Shown here: positions 32,872-42,666 of the stretch, piece after piece | Layout of the letters: every line of letters begins with the position of its first letter | Position numbering within the stretch: position 1 is the first letter of the stretch | NCBI GenBank assembly: GCA_019115085.1 | Contig: DXEF01000059.1 | Coordinates: 1-64,000, forward strand | DNA length: 64,000 bases | DNA from: Candidatus Agathobaculum pullicola | GTDB taxonomy: Bacteria > Bacillota > Clostridia > Oscillospirales > Butyricicoccaceae | Reading direction: 5' to 3' | Notes under the pieces: generated by a model | The model's input: the letters and a program-made list of their open reading frames with translations, nothing else | What the model was told of the DNA's origin: nothing | Databases searched by the model: none | Translations under genes and position numbers: made by a program

Positions 32872-33845
32872 CAGATTGCAACCGTCTGCTGCGCTTCAAA
32901 CAGGCACTGATTCAAATCCTTTTCGCGCGACAAGCCCTCTTCGATATCCAAATCGGTGACCTGATTGTCGTCAAACACCACAACGCGATTGGTCTTTCCC
33001 TCTATTAGCGCGCACACCGCAGCATAGCCCATGCGGGTTGCCATAACACGATCCTGTGCGGTCGGAGAACCGCCGCGCTGGATGTGTCCCAGAATGGTCA
33101 CGCGAGTGTCAATCCCCGTCGCCTCATGGATGTGATCGGCAACCTCCTGCGCAGAGCCATAGCCCTCCGCTACGATGATGATATGGTGATTGCGGCCCTT
33201 AATACGGCCCATACGCATTTTTTCTACAATATCGGTATCAAAATCCAGCTTGCGCTCAGGCAGGCAAATTGCTGTTGCACCAACCGCACAGCCGACATGC
33301 AGCGCCAAATGGCCGGCCCGGCGTCCCATAACCTCCACAACCGAGCAGCGCTCATGCGACTGCATGGTGTCGCGCAGCTTGTCGATGCACTCGATTGCGG
33401 TGTTGCACGCCGTATCAAAGCCGATTGTGTAATCCGTGCACACGATATCGTTGTCAATTGTGCCGGGCACACCGATACACGGCACACCCTTACGGGAAAG
33501 CGCCTGCGCGCCACGGAACGTACCGTCGCCACCGCAGCAAATCAGGCCGTCAATGCCGAGATATTTGCAGGTGTCCGCCGCTTTTTGCAGTCCTTCCTCG
33601 GTCATCATCTCCTTGCAGCGCGCAGTATACAGCATCGTGCCTCCGCGACGGATGATGCCGTCGACACTGCGCGCGCCCATCTCAATGATATCACCATTAA
33701 TCAGACCGCTGTAGCCACGGCGGATGCCAAGCACGGAAATATCATTTGCGGATGCGGTTCGAACAACCGCGCGAATCAAGGCATTCATGCCGGGTGCGTC
33801 GCCGCCGCTGGTGAGTACACCAATTCTACGAATTTGCTTGTCCAT
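32871..33845 (-). CDS. pfkA: ATP-dependent 6-phosphofructokinase
   Basis: A 324-residue glycolytic kinase. ATP-site glycines in LTSGGDAPGMNA (11-22), CCGGDGTFRGA (about 101-111; the G-D-G motif indicates ATP rather than PPi use), catalytic TIGFDTAC, and MGRRAGH for fructose-6-phosphate. Effector site arginines are in IQRGGSPTAQDR. Length equals that of bacterial PfkA. It is 38 nt after dnaE, an order seen widely in Firmicutes. Confidence 0.96.
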   Translation of the reverse strand: MDKQIRRIGVLTSGGDAPGMNALIRAVVRTASANDISVLGIRRGYSGLINGDIIEMGARSVDGIIRRGGTMLYTARCKEMMTEEGLQKAADTCKYLGIDGLICCGGDGTFRGAQALSRKGVPCIGVPGTIDNDIVCTDYTIGFDTACNTAIECIDKLRDTMQSHERCSVVEVMGRRAGHLALHVGCAVGATAICLPERKLDFDTDIVEKMRMGRIKGRNHHIIIVAEGYGSAQEVADHIHEATGIDTRVTILGHIQRGGSPTAQDRVMATRMGYAAVCALIEGKTNRVVVFDDNQVTDLDIEEGLSREKDLNQCLFEAQQTVAI

Positions 33846-33883
33846 AAAGAGCCTCCTGTATCGGTTGCTTAGAATTTATCCAA

Positions 33884-36800
33884 TTAATTCATTATAACAT
33901 TTTCTTCCCCCAAGAGAAAGCGTAATTTTTCCAAAAGCGGCACATCCGGCCTGCACCAGTATCGCCTTGCCGCAAGGGTTTTCTTTTTGGTATCCGTGGG
34001 GTACAGATACACCGGCGTATCCCCCGGCTGTGTGACCAGAACCGTTTTAATCTGCGGCCATTCGTCGCTCTGCATGCTGGAAATACGCAAATACAGTTTT
34101 TGTGCCGCGATACGCGCGGCCTGCGCATCCGTATAGACCGACTGCTGCGGATGCTCACGTGACTGCATGCTGCTGACCGCCACTTCGGTCAGCGGCTGCG
34201 CTTCGTTTAGCAGGATCTTGGGCGCTTCATCCTCGCGTGCGTCAATTTTACCAGTCAGCAGCACCGCGCTGTCCTCAGTTAGATACGCGCCGCACTGCTG
34301 AAGCGAGCGCGGAAACACCACTAATTCAATCGCCGCCGATTCATCCTCTACCGTCACATACGCCATCATCGAGCCATTTTTGGTCGATTTGAGCCGTACC
34401 GCCGTAATTACACACGCCAGATGGACGGTCATGCCGTCCTTATACTGCGGCTGTGCGCTCTCGCCGGACAAATCGTCGATGATTTGCCGGACCGAAGCCG
34501 CCTGCGCCTGCCGCGCCAAATCGCGGTATTCGTCCATCGGATGGCCGGACAAATACAGACCGGTCGTTTCCTTTTCCATCGCAAGCAATTCCCGCTTGGA
34601 AACCTCCGGAATATTCGGCAAGGCGATCTGTGTATCCTGCACCGCATCGTTACCCATACCGAACAGATCCATCTGTCCTTCTATATTCTTTTTGCGGCTC
34701 TGCCCAATCGCATCTACCACTGCGCTCACAATCTGAATCAGCTGACTGCGGCGGTAGCCCATCGAATCAAACGCACCCGCTTTAATCAGACTTTCAAGCG
34801 CACGACGATTTAGTTCTCGGTCGTACATGCGCTCACAGAACTCCTGAAACGAACAAAACATTCCGCTCGTCTCGCGTTCTGCCACCAGCTGCTTCATAAA
34901 CGAACGGCCCACGCCCTTAACCGCGGCTAAGCCAAAGCGGATATCCCGCCCGGAAACCGAAAATCCGTCAAACGACTCGTTGACATCGGGTGGCAGCACG
35001 GAAATACCCATCTCACGTGCCGCCTGAATATATTCCGAAATCTTGTCCGAGGAATCGAGCACACTGGTCAGCAGCGCCGCCATATATTCACGCGGATAAT
35101 GGCATTTGAGATACGCCGTGCGGAAAGAAACCACCGCATAGCACACTGCATGCGCCTTGTTAAACGCGTAGTTGGCAAAATCCATGATTTCATCAAACAA
35201 GCTTGCGGCAACAGCTTCCGGCACACCGCGCCTCACCGCGCCGTCAATGCCAAGCTCCTCGTTGCCATGGATGAAGTTGACGCGCTCCTTTTCCAACTCC
35301 TTCATCTTCTTTTTGCTCATCGCGCGGCGCACCATATCCGCCTTGCCCAGCGAATAGCCCGCTAAGCTTTGGAACACCTGCATAACCTGTTCCTGATAGA
35401 TCATGCAGCCATAGGTGACGCCCAAAATCGGCTCGAGCAATGGGTGCTTATAGGTTACCTTTTCCGGATGGTGGCGGCACTCAATATAGCGCGGGATGGA
35501 CTGCATCGGCCCCGGCCGGTACAGAGCCACAACCGCGGTGATGTCCTCAATGGACTCCGGCTGCAAACCGGTAACGACATTGGTGATGCCCGCGCTTTCG
35601 AGCTGGAATACGCCCATCGTCGAGCCGCGGCCCAGCATTTCATAGGTGGCCTTATCGCTCATATCCACCTTTTCGATGCTGAAATTCGGCACATGGCGAC
35701 GAACCATCTTTTCCGCATCCGCAATGACCGTCAGGTTGCGCAGGCCGAGAAAATCCATTTTGAGCAGTCCCAATTCTTCGAGCGTGGTCATGGTAAACTG
35801 CGTGACCATCTGCTCATCATTGCGCGCGAGCGGCACATAGGTGTCAACCGGGTCCTTGGTGATGACCACACCCGCCGCGTGCGTAGACGCATGGCGCGGC
35901 ATACCTTCCAGCGCGCGCGCGGTGTCTATTAGTTCGCGTACCTGCGGCTTCTCGTCGTACATTTTCTTAAGCTCCGGATTGACCGAAAGCGCTTTGTCAA
36001 TAGTGATATGCAGTTCATTGGGGACCTGTTTGGCGACAACGTCAACCTCGTTATACGGGATGTTGAGCGCACGGCCCACGTCACGAATGGCGCCGCGCGC
36101 CGCCATCGTGCCGAAGGTGACAATCTGCGCTACGCGATCCTTGCCGTATTCATTCGTAACATACTCAATGACTTCGGGGCGGCGCACATAGCAGAAGTCC
36201 ACATCGATATCCGGAATGGACACGCGCTCCGGGTTCAAAAATCGCTCAAAGTAAAGCGAATAATGGATGGGGTCAAGGTCGGTGATGCCCAGACAGTAGG
36301 ACACAATCGACCCCGCCGCCGAGCCGCGTCCCGGCCCGACCGGAATCCCCTGCCGCTTAGCGTAACCGATGAAGTCGGAAACAATCAGAAAGTAATCGAC
36401 AAAGCCCATCTTGGCAATCATATCAATTTCATACTGCAAGCGCGTCCGCACCGTGCCGTCATCCTTTGGATAACGCACGGCAAAACCCTCATCGCATAGC
36501 TTTTGCAGATACTGTAGGGCGGTATACCCTTCCGGCACGTCAAATTCCGGCAGGTGGTATTTGCCGAACTCGAACTCAACCTGACATCGCTCGGCAATTT
36601 TGACCGAATTGGCAAGCGCTTCGGGATGATTCGGGAACAATGCGGCCATCTCATCCGCATCCTTGATATAGAACTCCTCGGTTTCAAACTTCATGCGCGT
36701 GGGGTCGTCCACCGTTTTGCCCATCTGGATGGACATGAGAACGTCCTGAATACGCGCGTCCTTCCGGGTCAGATAATGCGCGTCATTGGTCGCAACCAGA

Positions 36801-37399
36801 CCAATATTCAGTTCCTCCGCCAACTGGAACAGCCCTTCATTAACCTTTTTCTGAATCTCAATCCCGTGGTCCTGCACTTCCAGATAGAAGTGGTCGCGAT
36901 CAAAAATTTCCAGAAACTGCTCGCACAGTTCATACGCGCCGTCCATGTCCCCCTCCGCCAGCGCGCGCGGAATCACGCCTGCAAGGCAGGCAGACAAGCA
37001 AATCAAGCCCTCGCTGTGTTGTCGCAGCAATTCCATGTCAATGCGCGGCTTCATATAGAAGCCCTCGGCAAAACCCAGAGATACCAGATGAATAAGATTG
37101 CGATAACCGGTCATATTTTCGCACAGCAAAATCAGGTGACTATGCCACTCTCCATTCACATAGCTGCGGTCAAAACGCGAATGTGGCGCAAGGTAGACTT
37201 CGCACCCTATGACCGGATGGATGCCCTTGGCCCTGCACGCACGGTAAAAATCGATTACACCGTACATCACGCCGTGATCGGTCAGTGCACACGCAGTCTG
37301 GCCCAGTGCCGCTACACGGTCCACCAACCCCTCGATACAGCACGCGCCGTCCAGCAGGCTGTATTCACTATGCACATGCAAATGCGCAAACGGTACCAT
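33884..37399 (-). CDS. dnaE: DNA polymerase III alpha subunit
   Basis: An 1171-residue replicative-type polymerase. The N-terminal PHP domain begins FAHLHVHSEYSLLDGA. The palm carries the catalytic aspartates in PDIDVDFCYVRR, and GPGRGSAAGS precedes it. Helix-hairpin-helix and OB-fold (about 995-1080) domains follow, ending with a short C-terminal region. Length and architecture fit the DnaE1-type alpha subunit. It begins directly after the whiA stop (TAA then ATG), with its ribosome site GGAGG inside whiA. Confidence 0.96.
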   Translation of the reverse strand: MVPFAHLHVHSEYSLLDGACCIEGLVDRVAALGQTACALTDHGVMYGVIDFYRACRAKGIHPVIGCEVYLAPHSRFDRSYVNGEWHSHLILLCENMTGYRNLIHLVSLGFAEGFYMKPRIDMELLRQHSEGLICLSACLAGVIPRALAEGDMDGAYELCEQFLEIFDRDHFYLEVQDHGIEIQKKVNEGLFQLAEELNIGLVATNDAHYLTRKDARIQDVLMSIQMGKTVDDPTRMKFETEEFYIKDADEMAALFPNHPEALANSVKIAERCQVEFEFGKYHLPEFDVPEGYTALQYLQKLCDEGFAVRYPKDDGTVRTRLQYEIDMIAKMGFVDYFLIVSDFIGYAKRQGIPVGPGRGSAAGSIVSYCLGITDLDPIHYSLYFERFLNPERVSIPDIDVDFCYVRRPEVIEYVTNEYGKDRVAQIVTFGTMAARGAIRDVGRALNIPYNEVDVVAKQVPNELHITIDKALSVNPELKKMYDEKPQVRELIDTARALEGMPRHASTHAAGVVITKDPVDTYVPLARNDEQMVTQFTMTTLEELGLLKMDFLGLRNLTVIADAEKMVRRHVPNFSIEKVDMSDKATYEMLGRGSTMGVFQLESAGITNVVTGLQPESIEDITAVVALYRPGPMQSIPRYIECRHHPEKVTYKHPLLEPILGVTYGCMIYQEQVMQVFQSLAGYSLGKADMVRRAMSKKKMKELEKERVNFIHGNEELGIDGAVRRGVPEAVAASLFDEIMDFANYAFNKAHAVCYAVVSFRTAYLKCHYPREYMAALLTSVLDSSDKISEYIQAAREMGISVLPPDVNESFDGFSVSGRDIRFGLAAVKGVGRSFMKQLVAERETSGMFCSFQEFCERMYDRELNRRALESLIKAGAFDSMGYRRSQLIQIVSAVVDAIGQSRKKNIEGQMDLFGMGNDAVQDTQIALPNIPEVSKRELLAMEKETTGLYLSGHPMDEYRDLARQAQAASVRQIIDDLSGESAQPQYKDGMTVHLACVITAVRLKSTKNGSMMAYVTVEDESAAIELVVFPRSLQQCGAYLTEDSAVLLTGKIDAREDEAPKILLNEAQPLTEVAVSSMQSREHPQQSVYTDAQAARIAAQKLYLRISSMQSDEWPQIKTVLVTQPGDTPVYLYPTDTKKKTLAARRYWCRPDVPLLEKLRFLLGEENVIMN

Positions 37400-38293
37400 T
37401 TAGTCCTCCTTTGACGCAAACTCAGTAATTTTTTTCAGTCGATGGCTCAGCCCCGGTTTGGAGATCGGCGGCTCGAACCGCCGCGCCAGTTCCGCCAGTG
37501 TATCGGTCGGATAGTCCAACCTGAGGCGCACGGTCTCCCGAAGATTTTCCGGAAACGCCTCCTCACCGCGCGTATCGAGCACGGCACGAATGGCCGCAAT
37601 TTGCCGCGCGGCCGCATCCGCTGTCTTGACGAGGTTTGCCGTTTCGCAGTTGACCTGCCGGTTGATCGTATTACGCAGGTTTTTTTCCACCTTGGCTTCC
37701 ATCAGCGCCATCGCCGCATGCGGCGCGCCGATACAGGTCAGAAAATCCTCTACACTTGCACTGTCTTTAAAATATAACAGGCATGTGCCGCCCCGACGCG
37801 CGAGCTTGGGAGACAGGCCCAAATCCAGCAGCAGGCTGGTCTCCTCTCCGGCAAGGCTTTGATGACTGCTTTTCAGCTCCAGATGGCTCTTTTTCTCCGG
37901 CCCGGCCACTGTCCCCGCCATCAGAAACGCACCGCGCAGAAAAGACGCTAAACAACATTCCTCTTCCAACTCATTGCGATTGAGATGATAGGTTACATGG
38001 CTTTTGCGATCATATCCCAGCGCATCAAAAATCCGACCGATCTGCGCCGATTGCTCGAGCGCAATCTGATATTTTCTGCCCTGCCGCTGCGGCTCGCACA
38101 CGACAAAAAACGCGCGCTGCAGCAAGGCCTGCAAGCGGCGCGCAACCACGGCGTTTTCTGTGGACAGACGGATCTCCCGATGGGAGAAAACCGTTGCATG
38201 CAGCAATGCGCCGTAGGCCTCGGCCCGCGTACAGCACGCACGCTGCATCGACACACGGCACAGCTCATTTTTTACCTCAGTTGAAAAGGACAT
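37400..38293 (-). CDS. whiA: WhiA-family DNA-binding regulator
   Basis: A 297-residue protein with a degenerate LAGLIDADG homing-endonuclease fold and a C-terminal helix-turn-helix. It begins MSFSTEVKNELCRV and ends with the WhiA HTH (LRLDYPTDTLAELARRFEPP, then SKPGLSHRLKKI). WhiA affects chromosome segregation and division in Firmicutes and sporulation in actinomycetes. It lies between rapZ and dnaE; the usual yvcK gene between rapZ and whiA is absent. Confidence 0.94.
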   Translation of the reverse strand: MSFSTEVKNELCRVSMQRACCTRAEAYGALLHATVFSHREIRLSTENAVVARRLQALLQRAFFVVCEPQRQGRKYQIALEQSAQIGRIFDALGYDRKSHVTYHLNRNELEEECCLASFLRGAFLMAGTVAGPEKKSHLELKSSHQSLAGEETSLLLDLGLSPKLARRGGTCLLYFKDSASVEDFLTCIGAPHAAMALMEAKVEKNLRNTINRQVNCETANLVKTADAAARQIAAIRAVLDTRGEEAFPENLRETVRLRLDYPTDTLAELARRFEPPISKPGLSHRLKKITEFASKED

Positions 38294-38316
38294 CTCTGCT
38301 CCCTGTTTTTCTCTGT

Positions 38317-39174
38317 TTATCTTTGATAATCGCGGTGCATGGTGACTACACCGTAATCATGGCCACGCAGATGATTGCTGAGCGCCTCAGCGATGGCAAC
38401 CGAGCGGTGTTTTCCGCCTGTGCAGCCAATGCCGATGATGACGTTGGACTTTCCCTCCGCCATATAGCGCGGCAGCAGAAAGTCGATGAGGCTGGTCAGA
38501 TGCCCCATCAGCGCATCTGCCGTACCGCCTTGAAATACATAGTCACGGACATCCGGATCTGTGCCGTTTTTCTCACGCAGACTAATCTCATAATATGGGT
38601 TTGGCAGGAATCGCACATCAAAGACCAAATCGGACTCGGGTGGAATGCCGTATTTGAAACCAAACGACTGCACGATCACCTCAAACGCGCCATTGCCGTC
38701 CGTACCGGCGAACAAGGCAAGCAGACGTTCCCGCAGTCCGGCAGCGGACAAGCCGGTTGTATCAACCACAAAGTCCGCCCGGTTGCGCAATGCCGACAAC
38801 ATATGGCGTTCCTTTTCGATCGCCGCGGTCATGGGTATCCCCTTTTCCATCAGCGGATGCTTGCGGCGTGTCTCCTTGAAGCGCCGGATGAGCGTCGGCG
38901 TATCCGTATCCAGAAACAGGATGCGATAATCACAGCCCATGGTTTTGATCGAATCGAGGGAGTCAAACAGCTGCTGAAAATCCCCACCCGCACGCACGTC
39001 AGTGACCAATGCCACCTTCTCATATCGCTCGGTTGCGGCCAGACAGATCTCCGCGAAGCGCGGGATCAGCGCAATCGGCAGATTATCCACGCAATAATAG
39101 CCCAAATCCTCAAACGTGGCAACCGCGCGACTCTTTCCCGCGCCCGACATGCCCGAAACAATGATAAAATACAT
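38317..39174 (-). CDS. rapZ: RapZ/YvcJ nucleotide-binding protein
   Basis: A 285-residue P-loop protein. Walker A VSGMSGAGKSRA (7-18), CVDNLPIAL, and the C-terminal RapZ block IGIGCTGGKHRSVAIAE. In E. coli it is an RNase adaptor sensing glucosamine-6-phosphate; in Firmicutes (YvcJ) the role is less clear. It sits 32 nt after murB and 23 nt before whiA, so it belongs to the murB-rapZ-whiA-dnaE operon. Confidence 0.94.
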   Translation of the reverse strand: MYFIIVSGMSGAGKSRAVATFEDLGYYCVDNLPIALIPRFAEICLAATERYEKVALVTDVRAGGDFQQLFDSLDSIKTMGCDYRILFLDTDTPTLIRRFKETRRKHPLMEKGIPMTAAIEKERHMLSALRNRADFVVDTTGLSAAGLRERLLALFAGTDGNGAFEVIVQSFGFKYGIPPESDLVFDVRFLPNPYYEISLREKNGTDPDVRDYVFQGGTADALMGHLTSLIDFLLPRYMAEGKSNVIIGIGCTGGKHRSVAIAEALSNHLRGHDYGVVTMHRDYQR

Positions 39175-39206
39175 TTATGCCAATCCCCCTTGTCCAACAG
39201 CACGCT

Positions 39207-40124
39207 TTAGCGAACGATGCGTACCTCACATTCCAGCTCCACGCCGAACCGCTCACGCACGCGCTGCTGCACCAGCTCAATCAGACGAAGCATTTCGTCG
39301 CAGGTCGCGCCGCCACGATTGATCAAAAAGCCTGCATGCTTTTCCGAAACCTGCGCCGCGCCAACTGAAACCCCCTTAAGGCCCGCATCCTCAATCAGTC
39401 TTCCGGCAAAATATCCTTCCGGCCGCTTGAAGGTAGAACCGGCAGATGGGAAATTGAGCGGCTGCTTGTTGCGCCGGCGCTGTGCAAAATCATTCATCTT
39501 ATCCAAAATCACGGCCGGATCGCCGGGCTGCAGCCGCATGGTCGTGCGGACAACCGTCCAATCCGGATGCGCACGGAACGCACTGTTACGGTACCCGAAG
39601 CAATGTTCTTCGCCCGTAAGCGTGTGCAAATTTCCCTCACCGTCCAGATATTCGGTTTTTTCCACAATCCCCGCCATCTGACCGTCATACGCACCGGCAT
39701 TCATGAACACCGCACCGCCTACGCTGCCCGGAATACCGCCGGAAAACTCCGCACCGGTCAGTCCCGCTCGCTGTGCACGCCGGGCCACGCGGCCAAGCAG
39801 TGCGCCGGCTTGCGCCACAAGCGTGCCATCGTCTTCCGCGCGTACATCGTCCAGCTCGGACATGCAGATGACCGCTCCACGATACCCCGCATCCGCAACC
39901 AGCATATTGGAACCGTTACCCAGCAGCAGCAGCGGCAAGCCACAGCTCCGAATCACCTTGAGCGCTTCCGACAGCTGTTCCGGTGTTTTGGGTGTGACAA
40001 ACAGATCGGCAGGCCCGCCGATGGCAAACGTCGTATGACGGCTCATCGGCTCTGCCGCCGCAATCTCTATATCCGGAACGGCAGCGCGCAGTGCCGCCAT
40101 ACATGACACGTTGATATTTTCCAT
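39207..40124 (-). CDS. murB: UDP-N-acetylenolpyruvoylglucosamine reductase
   Basis: A 305-residue FAD enzyme of peptidoglycan precursor synthesis. The ATG at 40124 has GGAGG 5 nt before it, and the 37 upstream in-frame codons look untranslated. FAD motifs are RHTTFAIGGPADLF and LGNGSNMLV; the catalytic serine region is FPSAGSTFKRP, and NRGGATCDEMLRLI is near the end. This matches the type IIa MurB of Firmicutes. First gene of the cluster that runs on to dnaE. Confidence 0.95.
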   Translation of the reverse strand: MENINVSCMAALRAAVPDIEIAAAEPMSRHTTFAIGGPADLFVTPKTPEQLSEALKVIRSCGLPLLLLGNGSNMLVADAGYRGAVICMSELDDVRAEDDGTLVAQAGALLGRVARRAQRAGLTGAEFSGGIPGSVGGAVFMNAGAYDGQMAGIVEKTEYLDGEGNLHTLTGEEHCFGYRNSAFRAHPDWTVVRTTMRLQPGDPAVILDKMNDFAQRRRNKQPLNFPSAGSTFKRPEGYFAGRLIEDAGLKGVSVGAAQVSEKHAGFLINRGGATCDEMLRLIELVQQRVRERFGVELECEVRIVR

Positions 40125-40269
40125 ATAATCCTCCATTGCTCTGACCGGTAAATCTACAAGTAAGCCGCGGCGGCAGGCCGATGCCATTTTTCCGCATCCG
40201 TGCCGCACAGCAGCAGTATTGCTTCTTGTTCGCAAGTATTATACCAAATACGGACGCAAAGTGCAAATC

Positions 40270-40297
40270 AAAGGCACCCCGAAGGGTGCCTTTTTTT
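40270..40297. terminator. terminator between lipoprotein gene and murB cluster
   Basis: GGCACCC-CGAA-GGGTGCC with seven Ts on the plus strand and AAA/TTT flanks on the minus strand. It follows the 40318-40833 gene on the minus strand, where its tail is weaker. Confidence 0.7.
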
Positions 40298-40317
40298 GAT
40301 TTCTTATTTTATGAATT

Positions 40318-40833
40318 TTACGAACCGCTCGCTGCCTGCAGCAGGCTGGCGCCTTCCGCCATGTCGGTCATGGCAGTCTGCAACTGCTCGCCCATCTTCG
40401 TGGTCAGCTCAGACAGCTTGGTCTGATCGGTCTCCTCCGTCATCGCAGAAACGGTATCAATAAACTCGATCAGGGACTGACAGCCAGACTGAATCTTGGT
40501 ATGCGCCTCCGCATAGGCCTCCGGCGGAGTGATAGCAATGAAATCATTCAGCGAGGACTTCATATCCTCCAGCACTTGCTTGGCCGATTCCGGATCGGTA
40601 ACAGCCGTGCTTGCGCTGTTCTGGATCTCGCTCATCTCTGTGCTCAGATCCTCAACCGCCTGCTGGTACTCTTCTTCGGTCAGTGCAGTCGAAGCAGCTT
40701 CTCCGCTCTCACCGGTCGCGCCGCCGTTATCGCCGGTACCAGCATTGTTACCGCCGCCGCAAGCCGCCAGAGAAAGTGCCAACGCCGCTGCGAGCAGTGC
40801 AGCCAACAAACGCTTCGTCATATTCTTCTTCAT
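40318..40833 (-). CDS. small lipoprotein with helical domain
   Basis: A 171-residue exported protein. The signal sequence MTKRLLAALLAAALALSLAACGG has a clear lipobox (LAAC). After a G/N/T-rich spacer, the mature part from about residue 50 is almost entirely helical (acidic, with regular hydrophobic spacing such as YQQAVEDLSTEMSEIQNSA), consistent with a helical bundle on the cell surface. I do not recognise the family and cannot assign a function. Single-gene unit. Confidence 0.75.
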   Translation of the reverse strand: MKKNMTKRLLAALLAAALALSLAACGGGNNAGTGDNGGATGESGEAASTALTEEEYQQAVEDLSTEMSEIQNSASTAVTDPESAKQVLEDMKSSLNDFIAITPPEAYAEAHTKIQSGCQSLIEFIDTVSAMTEETDQTKLSELTTKMGEQLQTAMTDMAEGASLLQAASGS

Positions 40834-40972
40834 ATTGTGTCTCTCCTTACCCTTACTTGTTTTAAAACTGTATTAAACATTATAAAGGATGGATACCGAA
40901 TTGTAAAGCAAAATATTGCCAGTAGCTAGGCAAACTTATCAGGAAATTCCTGTGCATTTTACCTATTAAGTC

Positions 40973-41986
40973 TTAGCGCACCCAAACTTCCTCATGCTCA
41001 CCGCGCCGCGGACGTCCCAACAGCAGGCGGCTTGCTTCTGTCGCCGGTTGCCCACGATACAGCACCTCATACATTGCTTCTGTAATCGGCATGGAAACGC
41101 CCTGCTGCTTGGCCAGATGATAGCCTGCCTCGGTTGCATAGTAGCCTTCCACAGTCGCGCCGACCTCCTGCATGGCCTGCTGAACACTCTTTCCCTTGCC
41201 TATCAGAATTCCTGCGCGACGGTTGCGCGAGTGCATCGAGCAGCAGGTTACAATCAGGTCGCCCACGCCGGATAAGCCCGCAAATGTCTCCTGCCGCGCG
41301 CCCAGTTGGACGCCCAGCCGCGCAATCTCGGTCAATCCGCGGGTCATAAAGGCCGCCTTGGCGTTATCGCCCATACCAAGGCCGTCCGCGATGCCCGCGC
41401 CCAGCGCAATGATATTTTTAAACGCGCCGCCAAGTTCACAGCCGATAATATCCGCCGAGGTGTACACGCGAAAATAGCTTTCGTTCATGAAGGCCGCTTG
41501 CGTCAGCTCGGCTGCGGCGCGGCTTTCCGACGCGGCCACAATAGCAGTCGGTACTCCACGCGATACCTCCTCCGCATGGGTCGGGCCGGTCAGCGCGACA
41601 ACCGGATTGTTACCGTGCATCGCGCGGTCAATTGTCTGCGAAAAGCGGCAGTAGCCATGCTTGGCATCCAGCCCCTTGCCCACGTTGACGATCACCGTAC
41701 CCGCCGGAACGATATTCGCCAGCTGCTCTGCCGTGGACGCCACCGCAAACGACGGCACCGCCATCACGATAAGGTCAGCCTTTGCCGCACCCGACATATC
41801 GGTGGTAATCGCAATCCCTTCCGGAATCTTAACGCCCGGCAGCAGCTTTTCATTGGCGCGCTCACGTAGCAGCAGGTCGCACTCCTCCTGCAAATAGGTC
41901 CACGAAGTCACCCCATGGCCATTATCATGCAGCAGCAGTGCCAGCGCAATACCCCAGCCGCCGGTACCCAGTACAAAAACCTTCAT
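40973..41986 (-). CDS. gpsA: glycerol-3-phosphate dehydrogenase [NAD(P)+]
   Basis: A 337-residue cytosolic enzyme making sn-glycerol-3-phosphate for phospholipids. NAD motif LGTGGWGIALA (6-16), GPTHAEEVSRG, catalytic lysine in AFKNIIALGAGIADGLGMG, and SRNRRAG-like HSRNRRAGILIG. It overlaps plsY by 4 nt (ATGA), so both steps leading to lysophosphatidate are coupled. Confidence 0.95.
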   Translation of the reverse strand: MKVFVLGTGGWGIALALLLHDNGHGVTSWTYLQEECDLLLRERANEKLLPGVKIPEGIAITTDMSGAAKADLIVMAVPSFAVASTAEQLANIVPAGTVIVNVGKGLDAKHGYCRFSQTIDRAMHGNNPVVALTGPTHAEEVSRGVPTAIVAASESRAAAELTQAAFMNESYFRVYTSADIIGCELGGAFKNIIALGAGIADGLGMGDNAKAAFMTRGLTEIARLGVQLGARQETFAGLSGVGDLIVTCCSMHSRNRRAGILIGKGKSVQQAMQEVGATVEGYYATEAGYHLAKQQGVSMPITEAMYEVLYRGQPATEASRLLLGRPRRGEHEEVWVR

Positions 41987-42627
41987 TTTCCGTTCTCCTC
42001 TCCGTTACGCTCGGACTGCTCAATGGTTTTCTTGCTTTTAAAGGAAAACTTGTTTTCCTCGCCGCGCAAAATGCGCGCGATATTCGAGCGGTGCATAAAA
42101 ACCACCGCCACCGCCATGCCGAATGCCATCGCAATCAGCACAGGGTCATCGTAGAATAGAAAGGTGGTGATGGGAAAGCTGATTGCGCCCAGAATAGACC
42201 CAAGGGAAATCCAGCGTGTCAGCGCGACCGCTATAAAAAACAGAGCAAATGCAATCAGGAAAATACGCCAGTCGAACAGCAGCAGCATTACCGCGCCCAC
42301 CAGCACGCCCTTGCCGCCGCGGAAGCCGAAATACAGCGGGAACATATGCCCGAGAATCACAAAGATGCCCGCTACCAGCTTACCAACCGGTCCGGCCAGC
42401 ATCGCGCCGATGGATACAGCCGCTGCGCCCTTGGCGATATCGCCCAACAGCACAAACAGCGTCTTGCCCGCGCCCATTGTGCGATAGGAGTTGGTCAGGC
42501 CTGCGTTGCCGCTGCCGTATTCGCGGATGTCCTTTCCCAGTGTAACCTTACTGACAATGATTGCAAAACTCAGCGAGCCAAGCAGATAGGCGCACACAGC
42601 AATGATAGCAAAATGCGTAAGTGTCAT
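41983..42627 (-). CDS. plsY: acyl-phosphate:glycerol-3-phosphate acyltransferase
   Basis: A 214-residue membrane enzyme with five or so helices. Signatures are YLLGSLSFAIIVSK, REYGSGNAGLTNSYRTMG and FPLYFGFRGGKGV. It transfers acyl from acyl-phosphate to glycerol-3-phosphate supplied by GpsA. A charged C-terminal tail of about 25 residues extends beyond the family core. Confidence 0.95.
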   Translation of the reverse strand: MTLTHFAIIAVCAYLLGSLSFAIIVSKVTLGKDIREYGSGNAGLTNSYRTMGAGKTLFVLLGDIAKGAAAVSIGAMLAGPVGKLVAGIFVILGHMFPLYFGFRGGKGVLVGAVMLLLFDWRIFLIAFALFFIAVALTRWISLGSILGAISFPITTFLFYDDPVLIAMAFGMAVAVVFMHRSNIARILRGEENKFSFKSKKTIEQSERNGEENGK

Positions 42628-42666
42628 ATGTTTTTCCCCCAGTTACAGAAATAACAGCCGCGCTCA

